Source: Nomia melanderi
Taxonomy: Eukaryota; Arthropoda; Insecta; Hymenoptera; Halictidae
Reading direction: 5' to 3'
DNA length: 64,000 nt
Assembly: GCF_051020985.1 (NCBI RefSeq)
Contig: NC_134999.1
Coordinates: 22,105,160-22,169,159 of the forward strand
Part shown: in pieces, positions 33,176 through 43,359 of the stretch
Numbering within the stretch: position 1 is the stretch's first letter
Layout: the number at the start of each line of letters is the position of its first letter
Program-made: the position numbers and the translations under genes
The notes under the pieces: generated by a model
Told to the model about the DNA's origin: nothing
Database searches by the model: none
Seen by the model: only the letters and a program-made list of their open reading frames with translations

Positions 33176-34055
33176 ATATCACAACAATTGACGCCTCATA
33201 CTATTAACATTTACTAGTTTCCAGGATTACAACATCATCCCCTTTAATTTTTGGTTACGTCTTGGTAGTCTTTTTATTAAAAGCGATGATTCAGCTTCAC
33301 ATACCAAAAATTGACTCCTCATACTATCAAAGTTTACTAGTTTCCAGCATTATATCGTCCCCTTTCATCACTTCTAATTAAGAGACCGGGCAAAGGACAT
33401 GTCCCGAAGATCCTTGTCCAGAACATTCACTTCAGAACTCGACTGCCTAGAGACTTTGCGGTACACTGACCACAATACTCCTTCATCAGTATACCTAGGA
33501 ACTTGAGTTTCATAGTTTAAATCTCTCGGACCACCAACAGCCTGGATTTACCCTTTGCAGGTTCGCTGAAGGCTTTGCACAAATGCAGTTGCGGGTGAAT
33601 GTATTCAGAGATGGCATGTTTATACAGATCTCTGGCGATCTTCCAGCATCGGAGGTGCTTACTTTTTCTAAACGACACTTAGATTCTATAGCCTAGACCA
33701 GACACGAGAACTTTGCTGGTTTGCTGGAGGCTTTGTCCTGATCAAAAGTGTAGCTCTAGGTGAAACATGTTTATAGACAAGGCATATCACTGAACAGATC
33801 TCTGGCAGTTTTCCAACCTCACTTCTGTACATGTCACATTGCCAGCCTGTGCCGTTGACTACGTTTGGCTACATGCCTCTGAACACAAAATGTAACCTAA
33901 CAATTGTCCTTCGCCAGTTTAGGATAGAAAGAACGGGGAAATGTAAACTTAAGTCGCAGTGAATTGTGAAGCCTTGTACCTATTACATTTGATCAGTAGC
34001 AACATGTGGATGTTGTATTATCCGTCAATACATGAAATATTTAAATAAAATAGCT
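33176..34055. other. Repeat-poor block with internal duplications
   Basis: A duplicated about 110-bp piece (CTCATACTATTAACATTTAC near 33194 and CTCATACTATCAAAGTTTAC near 33315) is followed by about 500 bp of balanced composition. Two similar stretches there contain GCTGAAGGCTTTGCACA / GCTGGAGGCTTTGTCCT and CAGATCTCTGGC(G/A). No open frame survives. It could be a decayed duplicated gene or transposon, but I cannot assign it. Confidence 0.4.
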
Positions 34056-34870
34056 TTGTTTCTTAATTTATGTGTGATTGATTAATCCAACAACATTACA
34101 TCAGTACTCGACAAACTAAAAAACAATAATAATAATTCACAGGAACCACAAAAGAATTACTGAAAGCTAAACATTTTAACAATTAAATATCCATTAATCA
34201 AACAAGACTACACAAGTAATCGACAAACTAAAAAACAATAATAATAATAATTCACAAGAACCACAAAAGAATGATTGAAAACTAAACATTTTAAATAATG
34301 CAATTAATAATAATAACAACTTAAAAGAAAAGAAACAAATTTTTAACAATTAAATACTCATTAATCCAACAACACTACACAAGTAATCCACAAAGCAAAA
34401 AACAATAATAATAACTTAAAAGAAAGAAAATAAAATCTCAAAAAAATAAATATACAATAATAACAATAATTCACAAGAACCACAAAAGAATTATTGAAAA
34501 TTAAACATTTTAACAATTAAGTACTCATTAATCCAACAAGACTGCACACAAAATTCACAAACCAACAAACAATAATAATAACTAAATCTCAAGAATTAAA
34601 TATTCATTAATAACAATAATTCAAAAAAACAAGAAAAGAATGATTGGAAACTAAATAATTTAACAATTAAATACTCGTTAATCCAACAACACTACACAAG
34701 TAAATAATAATAATAACAACTTAAAAGGAAAAAAATTTTTAACAATTAAATATCCATTAATCCATCAAGACTACACACCTAATCCACAGAACAAAAACCA
34801 ATACCCATAACTTAAAAGAAAAAAAACAAAATCTAAAAAACTGAATATTCATTAACAACACTAATCTCCC
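34056..34870. repeat. About 110-bp degenerate repeat
   Basis: At least six copies containing AACAATAATAATAATTCACA, AGAACCACAAAAGAAT, ATTTTAACAATTAAATA and CATTAATCCAACAA segments in varying order and truncation. Confidence 0.8.
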
Positions 34871-35305
34871 AACAACCACAAAAGACCGAACGCACACGTA
34901 GCCTCTGCACGGGCGTCCCTTTCTCCGGCGCAGTTCCGCATCGCTTCGAATTTAATGGTATGTGTTTAATACTCATTCCACTTTCCTCACGCGATCTCGT
35001 TAATTAACCAGCGGCGCGCTTTCATTGATTAACGACGACTCCTCCCAGCCGGTTTTCATAATCACCGCCGTGCCGCTCCCCGACCCGCTCGACCCTCGTT
35101 CGGCGGCAATCAGCGGATAAAAGGGTCGTTGAAAAAGAAATTGGCACGCTTGTCCCCGCAACTGTTGTTGCGGTTAACGTCGAGCCCCTTTTGCCCGCCG
35201 GAAAGAGGGGCGCCCGGCGAAATCGGATCTCATTCACTGTTTAGCGAGTGTTGTCGCCGTTTTCGACGTAACTCAGCGGTTTCCAACATTTAGAACGATT
35301 CCTAA
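34871..35305. other. CpG-rich island
   Basis: GC-rich at 34890-35260. A 71-codon minus-strand frame (35022-35237) has no recognisable domain. Confidence 0.5.
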
Positions 35306-35770
35306 CCTAACTAAATTTACCGCGCCAACCTAAATTTGAAATTTTTTATTTTCTTACAATATTCATTTTTTTATTTTTAATAAACAATTTTTTTCCGCGC
35401 CTCCCTAAATTTTAAATTTTTGGACAGTATTAATCTTTTTATTATAAATAAACAAATTCCCTATCTCTTAAATTTTAAATTTTCCTACAATGTTTTTATT
35501 CCTACAATATTAATGTTTTTATTGTAAGTAAAAAAGTTTTTTAAGTACCTGCTCAAATTTTTTATTTTCTTGCAATATTAATCTTTTTATAGTAAATAAC
35601 AAATTTAGTCTTCCGTGCCTCCCTAAATTCTTAATTTTTTTATAATATTAATCTTTTTACTTTTAATAAACAATTTTTTTTCTATTCCTCCGAATCTCTT
35701 AAATTTTTTATTTTGTTACAATCTTAATCTTTTTATTTTTAATAAACAATTTTTTTCCCCGCATTTTTTT
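35306..35770. repeat. About 72-bp tandem repeat
   Basis: Six copies with CTCCCTAAATTTTAAATTTT, ATATTAATCTTTTTATT and a TAAACAATTTTTTTCCGCGC segment. Copy length is 67-80 bp. Confidence 0.85.
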
Positions 35771-35853
35771 CCGGTTTGAAATAACTTTAGGCAGTTAGTA
35801 TTACAAACTACTCTTAAACCAAATAAACTCTGGTTATAACAAACAGCAAATTA

Positions 35854-36063
35854 TTAATAATTTCCATCTAATTTTTCACGAGAAGATTCACTATCACCTG
35901 ACAAGCATCTTATACGTCTTTCACTTCTTGGAATAATCTCAGTATCGTTATCACTTTCCAGTTCGATATATTCTTCATGATTTCCATTTTGAAATTCCCC
36001 TTTATCACTTAAAGGATCATTAAAAAATTCTTCATCGGATTGTTCGAGATCACTACTTTCATT
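35854..36063 (-). pseudogene. piggyBac-like transposase N-terminal fragment
   Basis: The minus-strand open frame of 69 codons from 36063 to a TAA stop at 35854 is very acidic. It begins NESSDLEQSDEEFFNDPLSD and later has DTEIIPRSERRIRCLSG followed by a Ser/Glu/Asp stretch. An acidic Ser-Asp-Glu-rich start leading into a short Arg-rich RRIR segment is typical of piggyBac-superfamily transposase N-termini in insects. No ATG is present at the start. The DDD catalytic domain and C-terminal zinc finger are absent, since the frame stops before them. It directly abuts the TTAA of the element at 36062. Alternative: an unrelated acidic repeat remnant. Confidence 0.5.
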
Positions 36064-36563
36064 AACACGTTCGCGACGGGGCTTGAATTTAACGTACCCA
36101 CCATGGGGCGGTGTTGTTTTTCGTACTTTCTCCCATCTGGCAGGACTAATTGGAAATTGTGTATGTATTTATTTTCTCCTTGGTGTTAAACTTGAGACCT
36201 CGGAGAATAGTTCTTTTATGTATATAAAGATGTAAATAAATTTGTTAATTGCAGTAATCAGTTATTTGAATGCTGTGACGCGACAATAGTTCATGTACCA
36301 CCGGTGGTACATATCGTTCTATGGGACAGACAAGCACGTACCACCGGTGGTACACGTGTCCCACGCGACAGATAAGCATGTACTATGCGACAGATTAGCA
36401 TGTACCACCGGTGGTACATGCGTCCCACGTATACATAAGCATGTACCACTGGTGATACATCTCATTCCATGGGACAAAGAAGAATGTACCACCGGTGGTA
36501 CATCCCATCCCATGGGAGTCAAGAATGTACCACCGGTGGTACACCCCATCGTGAACGTGTTAA
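36062..36563. mobile_element. TTAA-bounded element with CCGGTGG palindrome array, copy 1 (502 bp)
   Basis: Starts TTAACACGTTCGCGACGGGG at 36062 and ends, read inward from 36563, TTAACACGTTCACGATGGGG. The terminal repeats therefore match over about 20 bp with two or three differences. The left 230 bp is shared with copy 2 at 56510. The right half holds six 16-22 bp palindromes. Noncoding. piggyBac-type mobilisation is inferred from TTAA and the adjacent transposase remnant. Confidence 0.75.
36293..36542. repeat. GTACCACCGGTGGTAC palindrome array (six units)
   Basis: Palindromes at 36293-36312, 36338-36353, 36399-36420, 36441-36460 (degenerate), 36484-36503 and 36527-36542, spaced about 43-60 bp. 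Intervening segments are related (GGGACAGACAAGCAC, GCGACAGATAAGCAT, GGGACAAAGAAGAAT), so this is a tandem repeat of about 44 bp whose palindromic part is best conserved. Frames over it read Val-Pro-Pro-Val-Val-His repeats and are not treated as coding. Confidence 0.9.
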
Positions 36564-36870
36564 ACCTGTCGCTATCACTTTGATAAAATATATTCCCTAT
36601 TTCTGCCATTATGGGGTTGCGTATCCCAATCAAGGTTCACCGAAATACTGAAATTAATTGTTCCGTTGCAACAGATACGCGTTGTTTTGAAATAAACCAG
36701 AATAAACGAATTAAATCTCGTCTCAGTTTCAACGACGTATCAGGACGTCACGTGCGATTATGCCCAAACAAATGCATGATGTTCTGATACAGCAAATGTG
36801 GCCGAAGGGTTAAGAGGTTAAAGGTTAAAGGTTAAAGGTAAAGGTTAAGGGGATAATTTACAGATGAATT
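36564..36870. other. Mixed spacer
   Basis: Unique sequence with a short GGTTAAA run (GGTTAAAGGTTAAAGGTTAA at 36817-36836 and onward to about 36850). No gene is seen. Confidence 0.45.
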
Positions 36871-36986
36871 AAGCAACAAAGCTATATAAATATAATAATT
36901 ATATTGTTATTATAAATATTCAAATTCACAGTTTTACTGTCGAATCAAGTGGTGACTGAGAGTCACCTCTCGAGTGCAAAGGGTTA
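36871..36986 (-). mobile_element. TTAACCCTTTGCACTC element end
   Basis: Read on the minus strand from the TTAA at 36983-36986: CCCTTTGCACTCGAGAGGTG, then a hairpin (GGTGACT-GAG-AGTCACC at 36951-36967 on the plus strand) and CTTGATTCGACAGTAAAA. It is homologous to 11246 and 58246. The left boundary is uncertain. Confidence 0.6.
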
Positions 36987-37215
36987 ACAGATCACTGGGA
37001 CCTAATGGGTTAACCAACGCATAATACCGTCCAATCAGAAATCGACAAGGAAAACGGAAAGATTGTGAAAGGTGACTTGTCGCGCAGGAAGAACAGGCTG
37101 ATAGGATACTTCCAGATGGCAATCGACGCGACCCAATTCCGCCATCTTGCGGGTTTTCAATGCACTGACCTCTTTAACCCGAATAAAGGGTTCCTATTGT
37201 GTGTTAGGTTGTAGT
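36987..37215. other. Mixed island
   Basis: Moderate-GC sequence. CCGCCATCTTGCGGG at 37131-37145 is an imperfect palindrome. No gene is seen. Confidence 0.4.
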
Positions 37216-37935
37216 CTGTAAATATCTTGTTTCTTTGTTGCTTGGAGTTCAATCGAGGTTTGATAAGAAAATATTGGAAATTTTAGTTTTACTTTGTTCA
37301 ATTCTTTATTTATTATATTCTTGTTTGTTATTTGTAGGTCAATGGAGGTTTGATAAAAAAATATTGGGTATTTTTAATGTTATTTTGTTGAATTCTTTAT
37401 TTATTCATATATATTAATTTCTTATTTGTCGCTTGGAGATTAATTGAGGTTGAATAATAAAATATTGAGATTTTGTTTATTTTTTGTTAAATTCATTATT
37501 TATTCATACACATTAATTTCTTGTTTGTTGCTTGGAGATTAATTGAAGTTTGGTAAGAAAATATTAGGTATTTTAGTTTTATTTTGTTGAATTCTTTATT
37601 TATTCATATATATTAATTTCTTGTTTGTTGCTTGGAGATTAGATTGAGATTTGATAATAAAATATTGAATTTAAGAAAAAAATTACAAATCTCAAAATAT
37701 ATATGAAGAAATAAAGAGTTTAAAAAAAAATAAAAAATCCTTTTATTTATTCATATATATTTGTTTATTGTTTATTGTTTAGTGGGTACTCGAGGTTTGA
37801 TAATAAAATAATGAGATTTTGCTTCTTTTTTGTTAAATTCATTATTTATTCATATATATTAATTTCTTGTTTGTTACTTGGAGATTAATTGAGATTTGAT
37901 AATAAAATATTGAATTTAAGAAAAAAATTAAAACC
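37216..37935. repeat. About 95-bp tandem repeat
   Basis: Seven copies of TTTCTTGTTTGTTGCTTGGA, GATTAATTGAGGTTTGATAA and a TTTTGTTGAATTCTTTATTT segment (starts near 37226, 37322, 37419, 37517, 37617, 37761 and 37862). The fifth and seventh carry an extra A-rich insert. Confidence 0.9.
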
Positions 37936-38165
37936 CCAATTAATATGTATGAATAAATAAAAATTTAAAAAAAATAAAAAATTCTAGCAATATAATGAAT
38001 ATGATAAATTGATAGTAGCAACATAATAAACAAAATAAACTGATAACAATAACCCAATAAACAAAATAAACTGATAACAATAACCCAATAAACAAAATAA
38101 ACTGATAACAATAACCTACCAAACATAATAAACTAATAACAGCAACAAAACAAACATAAATTAAC
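37936..38165. repeat. 31-bp ATAAACAAAATAAACTGATA minisatellite
   Basis: Three near-identical 31-bp units at 38020-38115 (ATAAACAAAATAAACTGATA then ACAATAACCCA), with degenerate copies on both sides. Confidence 0.9.
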
Positions 38166-38800
38166 TAACAACAGAATAGTCGTTCGCTTTGATCCCCTTC
38201 TTAATTTTGAGGTCAAATTAACCTAAAAATCATCACGAGTCTCACTCATTACGGCAAGGGGTTAATATCGTGACCTTCAAATACAATACACTAAATCAAA
38301 ATCGACCCAACAATTTACAAAATAATGTTTATAAAGTTATATAATACAATACGAGTCAAAGCAACTCATTCCATGAATTTGTCAAATTAACTTAAAAATC
38401 ATCATCACGAGTGTTATTCTTCATTACGGCAACTAATCAATCAAAATCGACCCAAAAAATTACCAAACAATGTTTACAAAATTACATAATAAAATACCAG
38501 TCAAAACAACTCATTCCGTGAATTTCTCAAAATAACCTAAAAATCATCACTCGTCTCACTCATCACTACAAGGGGTCAATGTGACCTTAAAAGTACTCAC
38601 CATCAGACGCAGTACACTAAATCAAAATCGACCCAACAATTTACCAAATAAAATTTAGTAAATTATATGATATAATACAATACAAAACAACTCAATCCCT
38701 GAATTTGTCAAATTAACCTAAAAATCATCACTCGTCTCACTCATCACTACAAGAGGTCAAAGTGACCTTGAAAGTACTCACAATCAGACGCAGCACACTC
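38166..38800. repeat. About 180-bp tandem repeat
   Basis: Four copies with TTAACCTAAAAATCATCACG, CTCACTCAT(T/C)AC, GTGACCTT(A/C/G)AA, ACTAAATCAAAATCGACCCA and a TCATTCC(A/G)TGAATTT segment. One reverse-orientation copy is at 42380-42545. Confidence 0.9.
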
Positions 38801-39195
38801 GTGCCAGCGCATTTTCCAATCTTCGCTCGTTCGTCATCGGTTGTGGACGCGCGACCGTCATCGTCGTCTCCATGACTCTCCCGGAAACGTTCGCGCCACT
38901 CGTGAACACTTGTATTCGCGGAACACTCGGAAATCGACATTTCCAATATGGCGCGCTTCGTGTAATTAACAAAAAATTTTTGTTAATTTTTTTTTGGAAA
39001 AGTTTCACGGAAATCCTCAGTTCCATTGTTTTCGCGAGAGAAACATCGAGCATGCCTGAACACGTGCAACCGCTTCGCCGGCTGATGCAGACTGAGAATC
39101 CAATATGGCCACCGACGCTGCCCGCCAAAAGTTTGGAATCGCTGCGCGAATTTTGGGGGGATAGTTTGAAGAGATTAATGTTGTTGGGGTAATTG
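38801..39195. other. CpG-rich island
   Basis: Balanced-composition island. A 106-codon plus-strand frame (38872-39192) and overlapping minus-strand frames have no recognisable domain. CAATATGGCCACC near 39100 and CAATATGGCGCGC near 38943 resemble YY1/Pho-type GCCAT sites, which are short and common. Confidence 0.45.
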
Positions 39196-40170
39196 AGGGA
39201 GGTTTGTTGAAAGATTGTGAGTAATTTTATTTATAGTTTGTATTATTTGTTGCTATTGGGTTACGAGTGTTTTTCATGAAATTGTCTTTCCATGATAACA
39301 GCTGACTTTGTTGTGATTGGAATTTTAAATTAGAGGGGCTTAGTTAAGTAAAGGTTTTTATTATTGCAAATTGATGAAAATTAGAAATGCAATCTTGTTA
39401 GATCAATGAATATTTAATTTTTAAAATCTTTAATTTTCACAAATTCTTTTCTGTTTCTTATAAATTATTATTATTATTTTTTGTTTTGTGAATAACATAT
39501 ACAACATTATTGGGTCAATGAATATTTAATTTTTTAAATCTTTAATTTTCCTTAATTCTTTTCTCTTTCTAAATTATTATTTGCTTCTTGGATTAAATAA
39601 GCAATCTTGTTGGGTCAATGAATATTTAATTATTTAAATTGTTAATTTTCTCTTCTAGTGAACATATTTTGATTGTTTTTATTGAAATTGTTTTTCTGTA
39701 ATAAAAGCTGGCTTTGATTGAAATTTTAAATTAAAGGGAATTAATTGAGTAAAGGTTTTTATTATTGCAAATTGATGAAAATTGCAGGTCAATGAATATT
39801 TAATTCTTAAAATTTTTAATTTTCAATTCTTTTCTCTTTCTAAATTATTATTATATTATTATTTGCGTAGTGAATTAAATATGCAATCTTGTTGTGTCAA
39901 TGAATATTTAATTCTAAAATTATTAATTTTCTCTACTAATGAACATAATTTGAAGAAATTAACGCAGTTGGAGTAATTAAGGAAGGTTTATTTGTTAAAA
40001 GCTTGTGAGTAATGTGATTTATAGTTTGTATTATTTTTTCTATCGTGGAACGAGTGTTTTTCTTGAAATTGTCTTTCCATAATAAAAGCTGGCTTTGCTT
40101 TGATTGAAATTTGAAATCAAAGGAAATTAACTAAGTGAAAGTAAAATGTGTATGAATACTTTCCAACATT
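39196..40170. repeat. Degenerate repeat of the 22869 family
   Basis: Multiple copies containing GGTCAATGAATATTTAATT, TTTAATTTTC, TTCTTTTCTCTTTCTAAATT and ATTATTATTTG, plus a larger repetition of TTTTTCATGAAATTGTCTTT / TTTTTCTTGAAATTGTCTTT (39270, 40058). Confidence 0.75.
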
Positions 40171-40430
40171 AATATTTTTCAATGTTAGCATACAAAACAT
40201 AAATTGGATATTCATTTTTGTAAACGTTGTTTGATAGAGGTCTATGTTGGTTTATTATGGTTATTGCAATAGGTATTCCAATTGTTTGTTTCAGAAACTT
40301 TAATTCCCAAGAGCTGTGTGAACGAACCTTTATTGTTTTAAGAACAGTGCAATAAAATACATAACAAATGCTGACAAAAAATGTTAAAAATAGAGATTCC
40401 CAAACCACTTCACAATATTATTTCAAAATT
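40171..40430. other. AT-rich unique insert
   Basis: Sequence interrupting the surrounding repeat. A 79-codon minus-strand frame (40169-40408) starts at GTG and is unrecognised. Confidence 0.35.
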
Positions 40431-40690
40431 TAAATTTTCCCTAATTCTTTTTTGTTTTGTTTTACATTACTATTGTTATTGTTATTAGTATTTGTTGTTT
40501 TGTGAATTACATTATTAGGTCAATGAATATTCAATTCTCCAAATTTTTCATTTCCACTAATTCTTTTCTCTTTCTTATAAATTATTATTATTATTTTTAA
40601 TATTATTCTGAATAACATGCAATCTCATTAAATCAATAAATATTTAATTCATAAAATTTTTATTTTCTCTAATTCGTTTCCGGTTCTTTT
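40431..40690. repeat. Continuation of the 22869-family repeat
   Basis: Two further copies with TCTAATTC(T/G)TTTC and AGGTCAATGAATATTCAATT / AAATCAATAAATATTTAATT. Confidence 0.7.
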
Positions 40691-41395
40691 TACAATTTTA
40701 TTTAATTATAAAAGGGTGGGTCGTATAGGACCCACCCTGAATTTTCTATTCAGACTGAAAATGAATTCTCATTGAAAAATGAAGAATGTTTTAAAATATT
40801 TATTGTAGAGTCAAATATAGGCATATTAATATCACGTATACCGCGTTTATTTATTTAATAAATAATTATTGAATTAATAAATGATCATCTATACTGCGTT
40901 TATTGAATTTTATTTTATTGTAAAAGTGTGGGTCACGTGCGACCCACCCTGAATTTTCATTGAAAAATGAAGAATGTTTTAAAAATGTATAGTTCAATAA
41001 ATAATAACAATACTGCGTTTAATAATCACAATAAATAAAATATTTATTATTTAACAAATAATCACGTATACTGTGTTTATTTATTTAATAAATAATCATG
41101 TATACTACATTTATTGAATTTTATTTCATTGTAAAAGTATGGGTCGTGTATGACCCACCCTGAATTTTCTATTCAGCCCGGAAATAAAATCTTATTGGAA
41201 ATAATATCACGTTATTAATAAACAATCACGTACACCGCGTTTATACAATTAACAAATAATCACATACACCTTGTTTATTAAATTAACAAATCCTCACATA
41301 CACCACATTTATTAAATTTTATTTCATTCTAAAACTGTGGGTCGTACAAGACCCATACTAGTCTGAACAGAAAGTCTTAAAAAAAAAAACGGTCC
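40691..41395. repeat. About 210-bp tandem repeat with GGGTC hairpins
   Basis: Four units, each beginning with AATTTTATTT(A/C)ATT and a hairpin of GTGGGTC...GACCCAC at 40714-40737 (the most extended, GGGTGGGTC with GACCCACCC), 40928-40947, 41141-41156 and 41338-41355. A second small hairpin CTGAATTTTCTATTCAG follows in units 1 and 3. The remainder holds AATAATCACGTATACTGCGT repeats. An isolated relative lies at 61590. Confidence 0.9.
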
Positions 41396-41735
41396 GGGAA
41401 CGTGTTAACGAGCATGTAATTGATTGCACTGGGAGCCGTGCAACGACAAGTGCGCGCCGTGGCGGGGAGTCCCGCGGGATTTTTCTTGATTATACCGAGA
41501 AGAGGGAACGCCGCAGCTTCGGAGGAATGATGAACAGCCTGGCGATCCGCGCGCAATAATCAGCGACAGAATTCGTTCGGTGTGACAGGGTTATCATTAT
41601 TTTTACATCATCGCGAAAGTAGCGTTGGAGCGATGAGGTTAGGAGGGATTTTTATGTTAAGGATTGGTTTGCTGTGTTACGTGGAGCGGTGGGGAATTTA
41701 GGTTAGGTCTTGGTTGTTTCGATTGGTGTGTGGTA
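41396..41735. other. CpG-rich island
   Basis: Mixed island, GC-rich at 41420-41600. Nothing recognised. Confidence 0.5.
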
Positions 41736-42228
41736 TGAACTGTATATTGTAGTATAAAGTGTATATTGTAAAGTATATGGAATGCTATATAGTATGAACT
41801 ATAAATTGTGTAATATATATTGTACATTATGTACTGTGTAATATACTATATATTACAATCTATATACTATACAATATACTATAAACTATATGCTATACTA
41901 TACACTATGAACTATATATTATAAACTATATACTATACTATATATTATAAACTATACAGTATACTATACATTATACACTATATACTGTACTATAAACTGT
42001 ATACTATAAACTACATGCTATACTATACACTATAAACTATATACCATACTATATATTATAAAGTATACAGTATACTATATATTAGAAACTATATACTATA
42101 CAATATACTATAAACTATATGCTATACTACATATTATACACTATATACTGTATAATATACTATACATTATACACTATGAACTACATATTATACTATATAT
42201 TATAAACTGTATACTATACAATATACTA
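41736..42228. repeat. CTATATACTATACAATATAC array
   Basis: Low-complexity array of ACTATATACTATAC, TATATTATAAACTATA and ACTGTATACTATAC submotifs. Confidence 0.85.
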
Positions 42229-42380
42229 CAGTATGTACTGTACTATATACTACACTATGTACTGTACTATATACTACACTATGTACTGTACTATATACTA
42301 CACTATGTACTGTACTATATACTACACTATGTACTGTACTATATACTACACTATGTACTGTACTATATACTGTACTATAT
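42229..42380. repeat. 24-bp minisatellite
   Basis: Five perfect or near-perfect 24-bp units (CACTATGTACTGTACTATAT then ACTA) beginning 42253, 42277, 42301, 42325 and 42349. The homogeneity implies recent expansion from the adjacent degenerate array. Confidence 0.95.
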
Positions 42381-42545
42381 ATAGATGATGATTTCTAGGT
42401 TAATTCACCAAGTTCACAAAACGAGTTATTTTGACTCATATTATATAATTTTATAAACATTATTTGGTAAATTATTTGGTCGATTTTGATTTAGTGTATT
42501 GCATCTGAAGGTACTTTGAAGGTCACAACATTGACCTCTTGCCGT
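42381..42545 (-). repeat. Inverted copy of the 38166-family unit
   Basis: Reads in reverse orientation TTCTAGGTTAATTCACCAAG, GGTCGATTTTGATTTAGTGT and AAGGTCACAACATTGACCTC, all matching the unit at 38166-38800. Confidence 0.85.
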
Positions 42546-42820
42546 ACAATTGGCTGGTCGTGTGTCTGTCTGTAATTGCACATTATCAGTCTCATTCGTT
42601 CATCGACGCCTCGACGTAAACATGTCACACTCGTTCCACACTGTGAACCACAGCTCTCCCTCTCTCTCTCTCCTATCAGTCTGCCTTCTTTTCCTCGTGC
42701 CTAACCCTTCCATTGAATTTCGTATCACACCACTATTTTATTCTGTTTCCTTGCCATTTCCGTTATTTTATCTTCCACGTTGTGTGTAGAGTGCCTTGGA
42801 ATTAGAACTGAAATGAACAG
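42546..42820. other. Mixed island
   Basis: Contains a CTCTCTCTCTCTC run (42658-42671). A 79-codon plus-strand frame (42550-42789) is Ser/Val/Pro-rich and unrecognised. Confidence 0.4.
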
Positions 42821-43045
42821 TAAAATTCTCTAATTCTTTTCTGTTTTTTTTGTACATTATTGTTATTGTTATTATTATTATTATTATTTTTGTTAATATT
42901 GTTAATATTGTTATTATCGTTGTTAATACCGTCGTTGTTGTTGTGGTTATTATCATCATCATCATCATTATTATCATTATTATTATTGTTTACTTTATGA
43001 ATTACATATACAACTTTGTCAGATCAATAAATATCCGTCTTCCAT
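42821..43045. repeat. 22869-family copy with GTT/ATT/ATC microsatellite
   Basis: CTCTAATTCTTTTCTGTTTT (42828) leads into a mixed (GTT/ATT/ATC)n tract at 42855-42985, then TTTATGAATTACATATACAA and CAGATCAATAAATATCC, as in the arrays at 22869 and 39196. Confidence 0.85.
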
Positions 43046-43261
43046 TGAATTTCATATCACACTATCACATAACTCTACTAAAAAAAAAAAAGCCAACATA
43101 ACCTAGAACCGAAGAAGAGCTAAAATAACTCGAAAAAATTCTTGAAGAATACTATGTAAAACATTAGGTGTGAATAGCCAGGAATTTAGAAGACATAAGC
43201 ATTTGATGTTAGATACATTCAATAAGTACTGTGACTTTAACGTTATTGTACCGAACACGCA

Positions 43262-43335
43262 GTGGTGACGTGGAGTAGGTGCTTGTGTAGTAATCCGACG
43301 TGTACCGAGTTCGAGTCCCCTCCAGAGTTTTTTAA
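43262..43335 (+). ncRNA. tRNA-derived SINE-like fragment (weak)
   Basis: GAGTTCGAGTCCCC near 43309 fits a pol III B box. GTGGAGTAGGTGC about 30 bp upstream is an imperfect A box, and a T run follows 3'. The arms do not pair into a cloverleaf, so it is not an intact tRNA gene. It may be a tRNA-derived SINE remnant or chance. Confidence 0.2.
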
Positions 43336-43359
43336 AAGCTTTTTTCTTGTGTTACACTT

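Noticed and set aside
36293..36542. Possible CRISPR array (palindromic repeats with about 25-bp spacers)
   Set aside because: The spacers are homologous to each other, so it is a tandem repeat of about 44 bp; the context is a mobile element in eukaryotic DNA.
36293..36651. Frames reading Val-Pro-Pro-Val-Val-His repeats over the palindrome array
   Set aside because: Both strands are open because the unit is palindromic, and the sequence is better explained as noncoding repeat inside a TTAA element.
36817..36860. GGTTAAAGG-type run considered as telomeric repeat
   Set aside because: It is short and irregular, and the unit is not the insect TTAGG repeat.
38943..39115. YY1/Pho-like GCCAT sites
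   Set aside because: The motif is too short to be informative in 64 kb; many occurrences are expected by chance.
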